Below, piece after piece: positions 37,482-45,738 of a DNA stretch of 64,000 nucleotides; positions within the stretch are counted from its first letter, which is position 1, and every line of letters starts with the position of its first letter. The position numbers were made by a program, and so were the translations under genes. The notes below the pieces were generated by a model. The model did not search any database. It saw nothing but the letters and a program-made list of their open reading frames with translations, and was not told where the DNA came from. Source of the DNA: Leptotrichia sp. HSP-342 (GTDB taxonomy: Bacteria > Fusobacteriota > Fusobacteriia > Fusobacteriales > Leptotrichiaceae); NCBI RefSeq assembly GCF_041199995.1, contig NZ_CP165646.1, positions 992,001 through 1,056,000 on the forward strand. Direction: 5' to 3'.

Positions 37482-38426
37482 TTACATCATTCCAAGATAG
37501 GCAGCACCTAAAATTCCTGCATCATTTCCAAGAGTTGCTGTAACAATTTTTAGATTTTCCAAAATCGATGGGAATGCTACATCTTTTAATTTTTCTTTCA
37601 CACGGTCAAACAGGAAATCTCCAGCAAGAGCAACTCCTCCACCTACTACAACGATTTCAGGATCTAGTATGCTAAGCAGATTTCCAATTCCTAATGCTAA
37701 TTTTTCCGCTTCATAATCAACAATGTCAATTGAAAATTCATCACCTTTTCTAGCAGCGTCAAATACATCTTTTGCTTCTAAATCTCTACCTTTTGTCATT
37801 TCATAAAGAAGGTTTTGTTTATTTATTGCAAGACGGCTATTTGCTTCACGGATTATCCCTGTAGCAGAAGCGTAGGCTTCCCAGCATCCTTTTTGTCCAC
37901 ATCCGCATAGTTTTCCATTTGGTTCAATTTTAATGTGTCCAACTTCTCCGCCAGCTCCGTGTTCTCCGCTTACAAGTTTTCCATCAACAATAATTCCACC
38001 ACCAATTCCAGTTCCGACAGCAAGACCTAGTACATTTTTATATCCTTGCGCAGCACCCTTCCACATTTCTCCAAGTGTAATAACATTAACATCATTATCA
38101 ACTTTTACTGGTTTACCAAGATTTTTTTCGAATTCCAATGCTAAATCCATTCCATGTTTCCAAGGGAAATTTGCCCAAAACTTAACAACTCTGGAATTTA
38201 ACACAGGTCCTGGTACTCCAACACCAACTGAGACAACATTATCAAAATTAACATTAGTTCCTTCAATTTGAGTAATTAGAATTTTTGACAATCTTTGAAT
38301 TGTCTCAGAAAATCCTTCCATTGAATCAGTTTTTACAATAGTCGTAAAAATGATATTCCCTTTTTCATCAACAAGTCCAATCTTTGTATTAGTTCCTCCT
38401 AAGTCAATTCCTACATAATATTTCAT
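37482..38426 (-). CDS. ROK-family glucokinase
   Basis: A 314-residue sugar kinase of the ROK family: ATP-binding GIDLGGTNTKIGLVD (6-20), GVPGPV (about 71-76), catalytic DNDVN (about 111-115), AVGTGIGGGIIVDG (about 135-148), the sugar-binding E-H pair in GEVGHI (about 162-167) and the zinc motif CGCGQKGCWEAYAS (about 175-188). It lacks an N-terminal DNA-binding domain, so it is a kinase and not a ROK repressor. Glucose is the most likely substrate, giving glucose 6-phosphate for glycolysis. GGAGG lies before the ATG. It is transcribed alone, away from the paralogue cluster. Confidence 0.9.
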   Translation of the reverse strand: MKYYVGIDLGGTNTKIGLVDEKGNIIFTTIVKTDSMEGFSETIQRLSKILITQIEGTNVNFDNVVSVGVGVPGPVLNSRVVKFWANFPWKHGMDLALEFEKNLGKPVKVDNDVNVITLGEMWKGAAQGYKNVLGLAVGTGIGGGIIVDGKLVSGEHGAGGEVGHIKIEPNGKLCGCGQKGCWEAYASATGIIREANSRLAINKQNLLYEMTKGRDLEAKDVFDAARKGDEFSIDIVDYEAEKLALGIGNLLSILDPEIVVVGGGVALAGDFLFDRVKEKLKDVAFPSILENLKIVTATLGNDAGILGAAYLGMM

Positions 38427-38533
38427 ATTTCCTCCTAAGTACAGTTTTATTTATATAACACATAGCAAAACATCTTTAAAATTAATTGTTATATCAATAT
38501 AAGTTTACCTTATTTCTTCTACTTTTTCAATAT

Positions 38534-38563
38534 TTTACAAAATTTTTTTTTAATGATATAATG
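38534..38563 (+). promoter_or_regulatory. Promoter for the tandem paralogue cluster
   Basis: TTTACA (38534-38539), 18 bases including a ten-T run, TATAAT (38558-38563). The block TTTTTCAATATTTTACAAA with its T run is nearly repeated in front of trpS (57884-57923). Confidence 0.55.
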
Positions 38564-38694
38564 AAAATATATTTTTTAAATACAGATATTTATTTTAAAG
38601 AAGCAATAATAAATGAGAAGGAAATAATTATAAATACAAAATTATTTATATAGCTGGTAAAAATAAATTTTTTTGAAAGGAATGATATAATAAA

Positions 38695-39342
38695 TTGAAC
38701 GAAATAAAAAAAGGAATAATAATAGGTTTGTTATTAACTTGTGTCTACAGTATAGGAGCATATATTTATAAATATCAAGTTAAAAAGAAAACGGAAATTC
38801 AAATAAAAAACAGAAAAAATAATGAAACAAGTAAAGAAAATGCAGAAAAAGACATTGATACAAAAAACTTACAAAATGAAAATGATAAGATAATCAATGG
38901 CTATAGACATAAAAATGGCTATGTATATAAATGGTCAGATAATGAAAAATCTTCATTTGTAAAAAGAAGCCTTGGATATGAAAAAAGATTTTCCAAAACA
39001 GCAAGTCAAGAAGAGCTGGACAATGGATTAAAATCAGAATATTGTGATGCAATAAAGGAAATTGAGAAAGTTGACCAGAAAATAGTTCCTGGAACTGATA
39101 TTCCTTTTAGAAAGGCAACATATACACAAGTGGATGATGCATATAAGGAATACTTGCAAAAAATAGCTCAAATAAGACAGGTGGTTTCTATTATAAAACC
39201 AGATAATCTAGATAACGAGATATACTTTGAAACTCGTATAAAGTGTTGGTATAAAGGAACTAACTGGAATAATGCCAATTCAAAATTCAAGCATTTGGCA
39301 AGAGATTTTTATAGTGCGGAAGTTAATGACTATTATAAATAA
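38695..39342 (+). CDS. Membrane-anchored protein of unknown function, tandem paralogue 1
   Basis: A 215-residue protein with one N-terminal membrane helix (about 6-25, GIIIGLLLTCVYSIGAYIY), a charged spacer rich in K/N/E (26-62), and a conserved region (about 65-215) with YRHKNGYVYKWS, SLGYEKRFSKTASQEEL, EYCDAIKEIEKVDQKIVPGT and YLQKIAQIRQVVS. Start is TTG 38695, 8 bases after GAAAGGA. No family recognised. Cys in EYC and in KCWYKGTNW could pair outside the cytoplasm. Three copies in a row suggest recent duplication. Confidence 0.7.
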   Translation: MNEIKKGIIIGLLLTCVYSIGAYIYKYQVKKKTEIQIKNRKNNETSKENAEKDIDTKNLQNENDKIINGYRHKNGYVYKWSDNEKSSFVKRSLGYEKRFSKTASQEELDNGLKSEYCDAIKEIEKVDQKIVPGTDIPFRKATYTQVDDAYKEYLQKIAQIRQVVSIIKPDNLDNEIYFETRIKCWYKGTNWNNANSKFKHLARDFYSAEVNDYYK

Positions 39343-39394
39343 TCCATTGATATTAAAGTATGAAAATTTATAAGGAGATAAAAATATATTTACA

Positions 39395-39440
39395 GAAAGG
39401 AAGATATGATATTTAGTTTGTTATCATCGCTAAGTAAAAA
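39395..39440 (+). promoter_or_regulatory. Leader hairpin between Shine-Dalgarno and start codon (case 3)
   Basis: GAAAGGAAG (39395-39403), a 6-bp stem ATGATA (39406-39411) with TATCAT (39422-39427), 10-base loop, then 13 bases to the ATG at 39441. An additional AAGGAG at 39373 is too far from the start codon to help. Confidence 0.5.
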
Positions 39441-40082
39441 ATGGAAATAGGGAAAATACTGGGTGAAATAAAAAAAGGTATAATAATAGGATTGCTATTG
39501 ATAAGTTTTTATGGCATAGGAGTGTATGTTTATAAGAATAAAAATAAAGTAGAAACTAAAATTGAAATAAAAGACAGAGAAAATAATGAAATAAACAAAG
39601 AAAATACATTAAAAGACATTGACGCACAAAATAAAAATGATAAGATAATCAATGGTTATAGACATAAAAACGGCTATGTATATAGATGGTCAAAAAATGA
39701 AAAATCTTCATTTACAAAAAGAAGCCTTGGGTATGAAAAAAGGTTTTCAAAAACAGCAAGTCAAGAAGAGTTAGAAAATAATTTGAAAAAGGAATATTGT
39801 GATGCAATAAAGGAAATTGAAAAAGTTGATCAGAAAATAGTTCCTGGAACTAATATTCCTTTTAGAAAGGCAACTTATACACAAGCAAATGACGCCTATA
39901 GGGAATATTTACAAAAAATAGCTCAAATAAGACAGGTAGTTCGTGCTATATTACCAGATAACAAGGAAGCTTTTGAATATCATATAAAGTGTAGATATAA
40001 AGGAACTAACTGGAATAATAAAAATTCGGAATATTCAGTAGCTAGTTTTTATAGTGAAGAAGTTAATGATTATTACAAATAA
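39441..40082 (+). CDS. Membrane-anchored protein of unknown function, tandem paralogue 2
   Basis: A 213-residue sister of the gene before it, with the strongest identity in the core (YRHKNGYVYRWS, KRSLGYEKRFSKTASQEEL, KKEYCDAIKEIEKVDQKIVP, GTNIPFRKATYTQANDAYRE). It has six extra residues in front of the membrane helix (MEIGKILGEIKKGIIIGLLL). The same two Cys positions are kept. The ends (residues 170-190) differ by small deletions. It has the hairpin leader described at 39395. Function unknown. Confidence 0.7.
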   Translation: MEIGKILGEIKKGIIIGLLLISFYGIGVYVYKNKNKVETKIEIKDRENNEINKENTLKDIDAQNKNDKIINGYRHKNGYVYRWSKNEKSSFTKRSLGYEKRFSKTASQEELENNLKKEYCDAIKEIEKVDQKIVPGTNIPFRKATYTQANDAYREYLQKIAQIRQVVRAILPDNKEAFEYHIKCRYKGTNWNNKNSEYSVASFYSEEVNDYYK

Positions 40083-40132
40083 TTCATTAATTCTAAGTTT
40101 TAAAAATTTTTGGAATACCATGTATATTTACG

Positions 40133-40178
40133 GAAAGGAAAATATGATATTTAATACATTATCATAAACAAATATAGA
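40133..40178 (+). promoter_or_regulatory. Leader hairpin between Shine-Dalgarno and start codon (case 4)
   Basis: GAAAGGAA (40133-40140), a 7-bp stem TATGATA (40143-40149) with TATCATA (40160-40166), 10-base loop, then 12 bases to the ATG at 40179. Confidence 0.55.
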
Positions 40179-40754
40179 ATGAGAAGTGGAAATATTGGAA
40201 AAATACTAACAGAAGTAAAAAAAGGGATTGTAATAGGTTTATTATTAATAGGTTTTTATGGTGTGGGAGCATATATTTATAAAAGTCAGACTAGAAATGA
40301 AGCAGAATCTGAAATTAAAATAAAAGATGATGACAAAAATAAAGGAAACATTGAAGCTAATTATGAAATTTATGGATATAGGTATAAAAATGAAGGTGAT
40401 AAAGAATCTAAAGTTTTAAAAAGAAACTTAGGTTATGAAAAAAGGATTGCAGAAGCAGTAAATAAAGAAGAAGTACATAATAAGCTAAAATTAGAATATT
40501 GCGCTTCAATAGCCGAAATAAAAAAAGTTGATAAAAAAATAATGCCAGGTACAAATATTTCTTTTACGCAAGCTGCCTATACTCAAGTAAAGAATGCTTA
40601 TGAAGGATATTTGCAAAAGATAGCTCAAATAAAACAAGCAATATTAACAATCGAAAATAAAGATATAGAAAGAGAGACAGGGTGTTATTATGAACCAACT
40701 AGATGGGACAAAGTAAATAATTTAAACTATAGATTGAAGGATTTTCTTCAGTAG
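40179..40754 (+). CDS. Membrane-anchored protein of unknown function, tandem paralogue 3
   Basis: A 191-residue, more diverged member of the same family: membrane helix at about 17-35 (GIVIGLLLIGFYGVGAYIY), a shorter spacer that lacks the KNGYVY(K/R)WS segment, then RNLGYEKRIAEAVNKEEV, EYCASIAEIKKVDKKIMPGT and YLQKIAQIKQAIL. The Cys in EYC and the one in GCYYEP near the end are kept. Shorter C-terminus than its sisters (ends DFLQ instead of the NDYYK ending). Last of the cluster; a terminator follows. Confidence 0.7.
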   Translation: MRSGNIGKILTEVKKGIVIGLLLIGFYGVGAYIYKSQTRNEAESEIKIKDDDKNKGNIEANYEIYGYRYKNEGDKESKVLKRNLGYEKRIAEAVNKEEVHNKLKLEYCASIAEIKKVDKKIMPGTNISFTQAAYTQVKNAYEGYLQKIAQIKQAILTIENKDIERETGCYYEPTRWDKVNNLNYRLKDFLQ

Positions 40755-40830
40755 ATATGTATTAGCTATAAAAGTTGAAATAATTATAGCTTTTGGATTT
40801 TCAGAAAATTTAAATACACTTAAACATAGA

Positions 40831-40872
40831 AAAGCTATTTTGGGATAATATTTTCCTAAGATAGCTTTTTTA
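40831..40872 (+). terminator. Terminator after the tandem paralogues
   Basis: AAAGCTAT (40831-40838) pairs with ATAGCTTT (40861-40868) and is followed by T residues. The 180 bases from there to the next promoter hold nothing else. Confidence 0.75.
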
Positions 40873-41053
40873 GTTTGTTAAATATCAGATTAATTTCTAC
40901 ATATTTTAAAATATGTTATAAAACTTTTTAATACGAAAATAGAATAATTTATATAACTTATTTCAAAATACTATAAAACACTATATTTATTATATCTTTA
41001 TCTATAACATAATTATATTTATGCAAAAAAATAAATATTTATAAAAAAATATA

Positions 41054-41082
41054 TTGACATATTATATAAAATACGGTATAAT
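41054..41082 (+). promoter_or_regulatory. Consensus sigma70 promoter before the autotransporter block
   Basis: Perfect TTGACA (41054-41059), 17 bases, perfect TATAAT (41077-41082). It gives a long leader of about 290 bases before the first ATG at 41382. Confidence 0.85.
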
Positions 41083-41302
41083 ATTTCTGTAATAAAAAAT
41101 AAGAATAATTTTTATAAGATTAATTCGTACAAATAAATATTTATTTTTATAAACTTTAACTCGATATAAAAAGAAAGAGAGGGCATTTTTTGAAGAAGAT
41201 AAAAAATTTATAAATACACTAATAAAAATTTTTACATAATTAGTACGCAAAAAGCAATTTTATAAAAAAATTTAGTTTTTATTTTTCAAACACAAAGAAT
41301 GT

Positions 41303-41342
41303 ATACCCTATTTTTTACTTTAAAAAAAAGTTAGAAGGGTAT
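41303..41342 (+). promoter_or_regulatory. Hairpin in the long leader before 41382
   Basis: ATACCCT (41303-41309) pairs with AGGGTAT (41336-41342); a T run and an A run inside can extend the stem. It lies about 30 bases before the GGAGG of the first gene, within an otherwise featureless 290-base leader. A translational or stability role is possible. Confidence 0.4.
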
Positions 41343-41381
41343 GATATAAGGGAAATTAATTAAATAAATTTGGAGGTATTT

Positions 41382-41711
41382 ATGAAAAGTAAACTAAAAC
41401 TAATATTATTAGTAACTATGATTAATTTAAACTGTGTGAGCTATTTTTCTAATTTTTGTAAAGTGGCTGGAGAAAAGAATACAAGTAAAAAAAGAATTTG
41501 TACTTTTTATAAAGCAGGTAAAAAATTATTTGGTGAATCTAGTAAGGTACTTGGAATTGCACTTGATATGGGTATTAATGGAAATAGAGTTGTTAGTAAA
41601 AAGACAAAAGCAAAGACAAAGAAAGGTAAAAATTTAAAAACAGATGTTGAAAAGATAAGTAGTACAGAAACTGCAAAAGAACCAAAGAGAAAAAATAAAA
41701 AACAAATATAA
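41382..41711 (+). CDS. Small basic exported protein upstream of the autotransporter
   Basis: A 109-residue protein with a signal-like N-terminus (about 1-20, KLKLILLVTMINLNCVSYF; LNC could be a poor lipobox) and a very Lys-rich second half (KKTKAKTKKGKNLKTD... KEPKRKNKKQI). No domain recognised. Start ATG 41382 follows GGAGG by 7 bases. The autotransporter starts 29 bases later, so the two are probably co-transcribed from the promoter at 41054. It might help export or bind the anionic cell surface; this is inference from charge and position only. Confidence 0.6.
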   Translation: MKSKLKLILLVTMINLNCVSYFSNFCKVAGEKNTSKKRICTFYKAGKKLFGESSKVLGIALDMGINGNRVVSKKTKAKTKKGKNLKTDVEKISSTETAKEPKRKNKKQI

Positions 41712-41740
41712 GATAAAGAATGAGTAAGGAGAGATCGAAT

Positions 41741-44700
41741 ATGAATAAAACAAAAAAATTAATGTTAGCGATATTTTCGTTAATTGCTATTGTAAGTTGT
41801 GGAGAAGCAGGTAAAAGTGGTGATTCAGGAAGTGGTACATCAGCAACAACTCCTACTGCTCCTGTGACATCAGGACCCTCAACAAGTCCAGCGACGACAA
41901 TAAGTAATATGCCAAGATTCACAAAAACAGACTTAAGTAAACTTGCTAATAATGTAGATATTTTTAAATATGCTGTTGTTGGAGAAAAATGGATCCCAAG
42001 TGCTCGAAATACAACTAGAACTCGTTATGAAGTTGGAAATCATCAAATCGGGCTTGAATTAAGCGGAAGTTCTTCATCTCCACTTACTGTAACTAGGTCA
42101 ACAACGATTAATGTAAAAGCTGGTGGAGCAGCATTGAGTTTTGATTATTACAGAACTGCTGAATCAAATTCAGATTTTGCTAATGCTCCTCAACTAGCTA
42201 TGAGAAAATATTTAACTGAATATTTAAAGAATGCTAATAAGTTGACAATTAATATGGAACCAGGCTCATATTTATTTGTATTTAAAGGTATGGACGTAGA
42301 ACTATCTAAAAATAATATTGCAAACCCTTTGTCCGCAGTTCCGGTAAGTTCAAGACCTACAATTAATGGAACAGGATATAAAATATTTAAATTCGATAAT
42401 TCTACACTTTCTATTGATCAAAATGTAAATTTAGATGATCCTAATGATTTGTATAATCAAGTAGAATTTACAAATACAAATACTCATGTTTTGAAAGATT
42501 TTAAAATTGTTGGAACTAAGGATAATCAAATCGGTATTAAAAGTACAGAGTCATTCGATAGAGGTGGATGGAATATTTCTAACTCAAATCAGGGTACAAT
42601 TGACTTAAAGGGAAATAATACTGTTGGAGTTTACAATACACGTGCAAGTTTTACTAATCACTCTAACGGGAAGATTTCTGTAAATACAAATTCTATCGGT
42701 ATTTATTCAATAGATAACAATATTTTAGGAAATTCAGCAGGTGAAATAGAAAATAATGGTCTTATCAAACTGGGAGAAAGTTCTACAGGTATTTATTATG
42801 AAAAACGTTGGATTGATTATAATGGCAGTGTTCTTAATGATTATCTTGGAAAGATTGAAAGTAATTCTAATAATGTTATTGGAATAAGTGCAAATGTTCG
42901 TAATCAAAAAAAAGATCCTTCATCTCCTATTTGGGTCGTTGATATAATTAGAAATTATGGAAATATAAATTTAAATGGAGATAAATCAATTGGAATATAT
43001 GCTGGTGGAGATGCTAATTATAATGCAATTAATGATGAACGGTATGGTAACGTAGGCGTAATTAAAATAGGCGATTCATTTGAAAAGAAGAATCCAAGCA
43101 TAGGAATGTACAGCGATAATAAAAATGCAGTTTTAATAAATAAAGGAATTATTGAAATTGGGAAAAACTCTGTTGGTATGGCTGGATCCAAGAGCACTGT
43201 GCTAAATGATGCTGGAGGAATTATCAAAATTACTAAAGATGGTGGAGTTGGAATGTATTTAGGAGATGGTGCAGCAGGAACTAACAACGGAACTATAACT
43301 ACTGTTGGCTCTCCAAAAAATGCAATTGGTGTAGTTGTTGGAAAAAATTCAGAATTTACAAATAATGGAACGATTCATATTGATTCTGCTGGTGGTGCTG
43401 GAATTGTTATCGCTGGTGGTGTAGTTAAAAATTATGGAAATATTGAAGTTAGTGGCGGAGCTGTGAGAAGCCGTACTGACAATACATATACTGTAAAAGT
43501 TTTATCAAATAGAGTAAAGCCAGTAGATAGTGACTTAGGAGTTTATGTAGATACTCTAGGAAGAACAAAACCAATTGAAGGACTTTCTAACTTAGGATTA
43601 AAAAATGCTGATTTACTAATTGGTGCTGAAGCAACTGAAAAAACTAATGCAACAGAAGTAACAGTTGGAAATGATGTGCTTGATCCATTTAATAAATCTA
43701 TTGAGGCAAGTAATATTGCGAACTGGAATGTAAAAACAGGTTCTTTAGTTTGGGAAGCTGATTCTGAAATCAAAAATAACAAAGTAGAAAAAGTTACTTT
43801 GAAAAAACAATCTTATGCCAAGTTTGCTGATAGTGAAACAACTGAGGAAGTAGCAAAAGGATTGGATGAAAAATATACTGAAACTACTGTGGACTCAAAA
43901 GATAAAGAAGTATTCAATTATTTGAATACATTAAATAATAGAAAATTATTAGCAAAAACTTATAAAGAAATTGATGGAAATCAATATATCAATGTTCAAC
44001 AAAGAATAGCACAAACTGATAATATTTTAGACAGCAAACTTTCTGATTTGCAAAAAGAAAATGTAGATAAATCTGGACATCATGTGTCTACTTTCTTTAA
44101 TAAAGATAAACATGAAGCAAGAACTCCAGAAATAGCGAATACAAACAGCTCAGCTTACGGAATTTCATATTTATTCAATAATGCTGATGCAAAACAGGGA
44201 ATTTATGCTGGAACAGTTATTAACAACTTCAAATTTAAAGACAATGGAAAATCAAAAGAAAATGTAACAATGTTTAAATTAGGTGCTTACAAGACATTTG
44301 ACTTGAATAATCTTGAGTGGACTTTAAGCGGAGATGGATTTGTTTCTAAAAACGATATGAAGAGAAGATTTGTGATTGGAAATAATGTTTATGAAAATAA
44401 AGCTGGTTATAATGCTTATGGATTTGTATTGAAAAACGAATTTGGTAAAACTTTCAGCATTGGAGAAAATATTACGGTTAAACCTTATGCAGCTTTAAAA
44501 CTTGGTTATGGAAGATTCTCGAAAATTAAGGAAAAAGATGGAACTTTGAATATGGAAGTTAAAGGAAATGACTTCTATTCTGTAAAACCATCTGCAGGAG
44601 TTGAATTTGGTTATTCTAATTCAATTACAGCAAATACTAAATTTAAGGCATCTTTAGGACTTGGCTATGAACATGAACTAGGAAAAGTTGAAAGCAAGGT

Positions 44701-44893
44701 AAATGAAGCTAAATTTGCGAACACAAGCACTAAAATCAACTTAAAAGGTGCAAAAGATGAAAGACGTGGAAATTTCAAAAGCAATGTAAAAGTTGGATTT
44801 GAAGCAGGAAACTTTGACCTTACAGTAAATGGTGGATATGATACGAAAGATAAAAATGCTCACGTTGGTGTGGGACTTGGTGTTTCGTTTTAA
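41741..44893 (+). CDS. Autotransporter adhesin-like protein with lipobox
   Basis: A 1050-residue outer-membrane autotransporter. The N-terminus has a signal with a clear lipobox (AIVSC, Cys about 20), then a Ser/Gly/Thr/Pro spacer (21-55). The passenger (about 60-640) has repeated short strands of the right-handed beta-helix type, many ending in Gly-Ile/Val-Gly or N-N-G (KSIGIYAGGD, NSVGMAGSKS, NNGTIHIDSAGGAGIVI). A linker is followed by the C-terminal beta-barrel (about 770-1050) with alternating strands and the final Phe (HVGVGLGVSF). Start ATG 41741 lies 9 bases after AAGGAG. A lipid anchor on an autotransporter is uncommon but known (NalP, SphB1). Probable role: adhesion or surface coat. 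Confidence 0.88.
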   Translation: MNKTKKLMLAIFSLIAIVSCGEAGKSGDSGSGTSATTPTAPVTSGPSTSPATTISNMPRFTKTDLSKLANNVDIFKYAVVGEKWIPSARNTTRTRYEVGNHQIGLELSGSSSSPLTVTRSTTINVKAGGAALSFDYYRTAESNSDFANAPQLAMRKYLTEYLKNANKLTINMEPGSYLFVFKGMDVELSKNNIANPLSAVPVSSRPTINGTGYKIFKFDNSTLSIDQNVNLDDPNDLYNQVEFTNTNTHVLKDFKIVGTKDNQIGIKSTESFDRGGWNISNSNQGTIDLKGNNTVGVYNTRASFTNHSNGKISVNTNSIGIYSIDNNILGNSAGEIENNGLIKLGESSTGIYYEKRWIDYNGSVLNDYLGKIESNSNNVIGISANVRNQKKDPSSPIWVVDIIRNYGNINLNGDKSIGIYAGGDANYNAINDERYGNVGVIKIGDSFEKKNPSIGMYSDNKNAVLINKGIIEIGKNSVGMAGSKSTVLNDAGGIIKITKDGGVGMYLGDGAAGTNNGTITTVGSPKNAIGVVVGKNSEFTNNGTIHIDSAGGAGIVIAGGVVKNYGNIEVSGGAVRSRTDNTYTVKVLSNRVKPVDSDLGVYVDTLGRTKPIEGLSNLGLKNADLLIGAEATEKTNATEVTVGNDVLDPFNKSIEASNIANWNVKTGSLVWEADSEIKNNKVEKVTLKKQSYAKFADSETTEEVAKGLDEKYTETTVDSKDKEVFNYLNTLNNRKLLAKTYKEIDGNQYINVQQRIAQTDNILDSKLSDLQKENVDKSGHHVSTFFNKDKHEARTPEIANTNSSAYGISYLFNNADAKQGIYAGTVINNFKFKDNGKSKENVTMFKLGAYKTFDLNNLEWTLSGDGFVSKNDMKRRFVIGNNVYENKAGYNAYGFVLKNEFGKTFSIGENITVKPYAALKLGYGRFSKIKEKDGTLNMEVKGNDFYSVKPSAGVEFGYSNSITANTKFKASLGLGYEHELGKVESKVNEAKFANTSTKINLKGAKDERRGNFKSNVKVGFEAGNFDLTVNGGYDTKDKNAHVGVGLGVSF

Positions 44894-44939
44894 AAGAAGT
44901 GAAAAATTATAAATAAAATATAGAAAGGAAGATTAATTT

Positions 44940-45368
44940 ATGAAAAAATTGATTTTATTAGGGAGTTTGATTATCTCAAGTTTTGTTTTTGGAAGACAGT
45001 ATACTTTTATAGCAAAGAATGCTTATTGTACACAACCCGTATCGGAATATAATACTTTTACATCTGTTGGTGAACTTGGATCTGGAACAGTATTTCCTTT
45101 TAGAAATTGTTATAATAATGGAAAAAAATTTAATTATCAAGGTACGTTTATTGTATCACCTATGGATAAAAGTACTTATGATAAAATTATTAAACAAAAT
45201 TATCCATATCTTTTTTTCAAAGATGGTTCAGAAATCCATGTAATAGAAGCTACAGTAAAATCTACAAATGATGCAGGTTATTTTTTAATCGATATTAATG
45301 ACGGCAAGAGCAATTTTTTGTTCTCACATAAATATGCGTATCCTAGCAGAAGTGATTGGGAAGACTAG
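44940..45368 (+). CDS. Small exported protein of unknown function
   Basis: A 142-residue protein with a signal peptide (1-18, ending FVFG) and a mature part without membrane segments. No family recognised. Two Cys (AYCTQP and FRNCYNNG) could form a disulphide. Predicted strands (QYTFIAKNAY, KFNYQGTFIV, EIHVIEATVKS, GYFLIDIND, SNFLFSHKY) suggest a small beta-rich fold. AGGAAG precedes the ATG by 7 bases. It follows the autotransporter by 46 bases in the same direction and may belong to the same transcript. Confidence 0.65.
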   Translation: MKKLILLGSLIISSFVFGRQYTFIAKNAYCTQPVSEYNTFTSVGELGSGTVFPFRNCYNNGKKFNYQGTFIVSPMDKSTYDKIIKQNYPYLFFKDGSEIHVIEATVKSTNDAGYFLIDINDGKSNFLFSHKYAYPSRSDWED

Positions 45369-45738
45369 TTAATCTATAAAAATTTAGTCAATAAATTACT
45401 AAAATTTATACTATTTCTCATTAAACATAATTAGATTTATCGTAAAATATAATTTCTATTTTTTTAATGGGATTTAGTATTATGAAAACTTATTTTTTAA
45501 AAAAGAAACTAGCACTAAGTAGATAATTGTAATTTTAGAAGGAATTAATAATTATGTTTGGCAGCTTATAGTTTAAAATTATAAATTGCAAAATTTAACA
45601 GAAACAGCATATTTAATGTCTTTTAGAAAATATCTAGGGATATAAAAGAACTTAGGGATTTATTTATCAATATTTAATAAATTTTCAAATAGGATAAATC
45701 AAAAAAACAGGAATAAAGGACATGAAAGGAGAAAAAAC
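45369..45738. other. Intergenic, nothing supported
   Basis: 370 AT-rich bases without a credible open frame, clear promoter or hairpin with T run. The last 15 bases hold the AAAGGAG of the next gene. Confidence 0.5.

Noticed and set aside
37933..38271. Plus-strand 112-codon open frame rich in Pro/Thr
   Set aside because: Antisense shadow of the ROK kinase gene.
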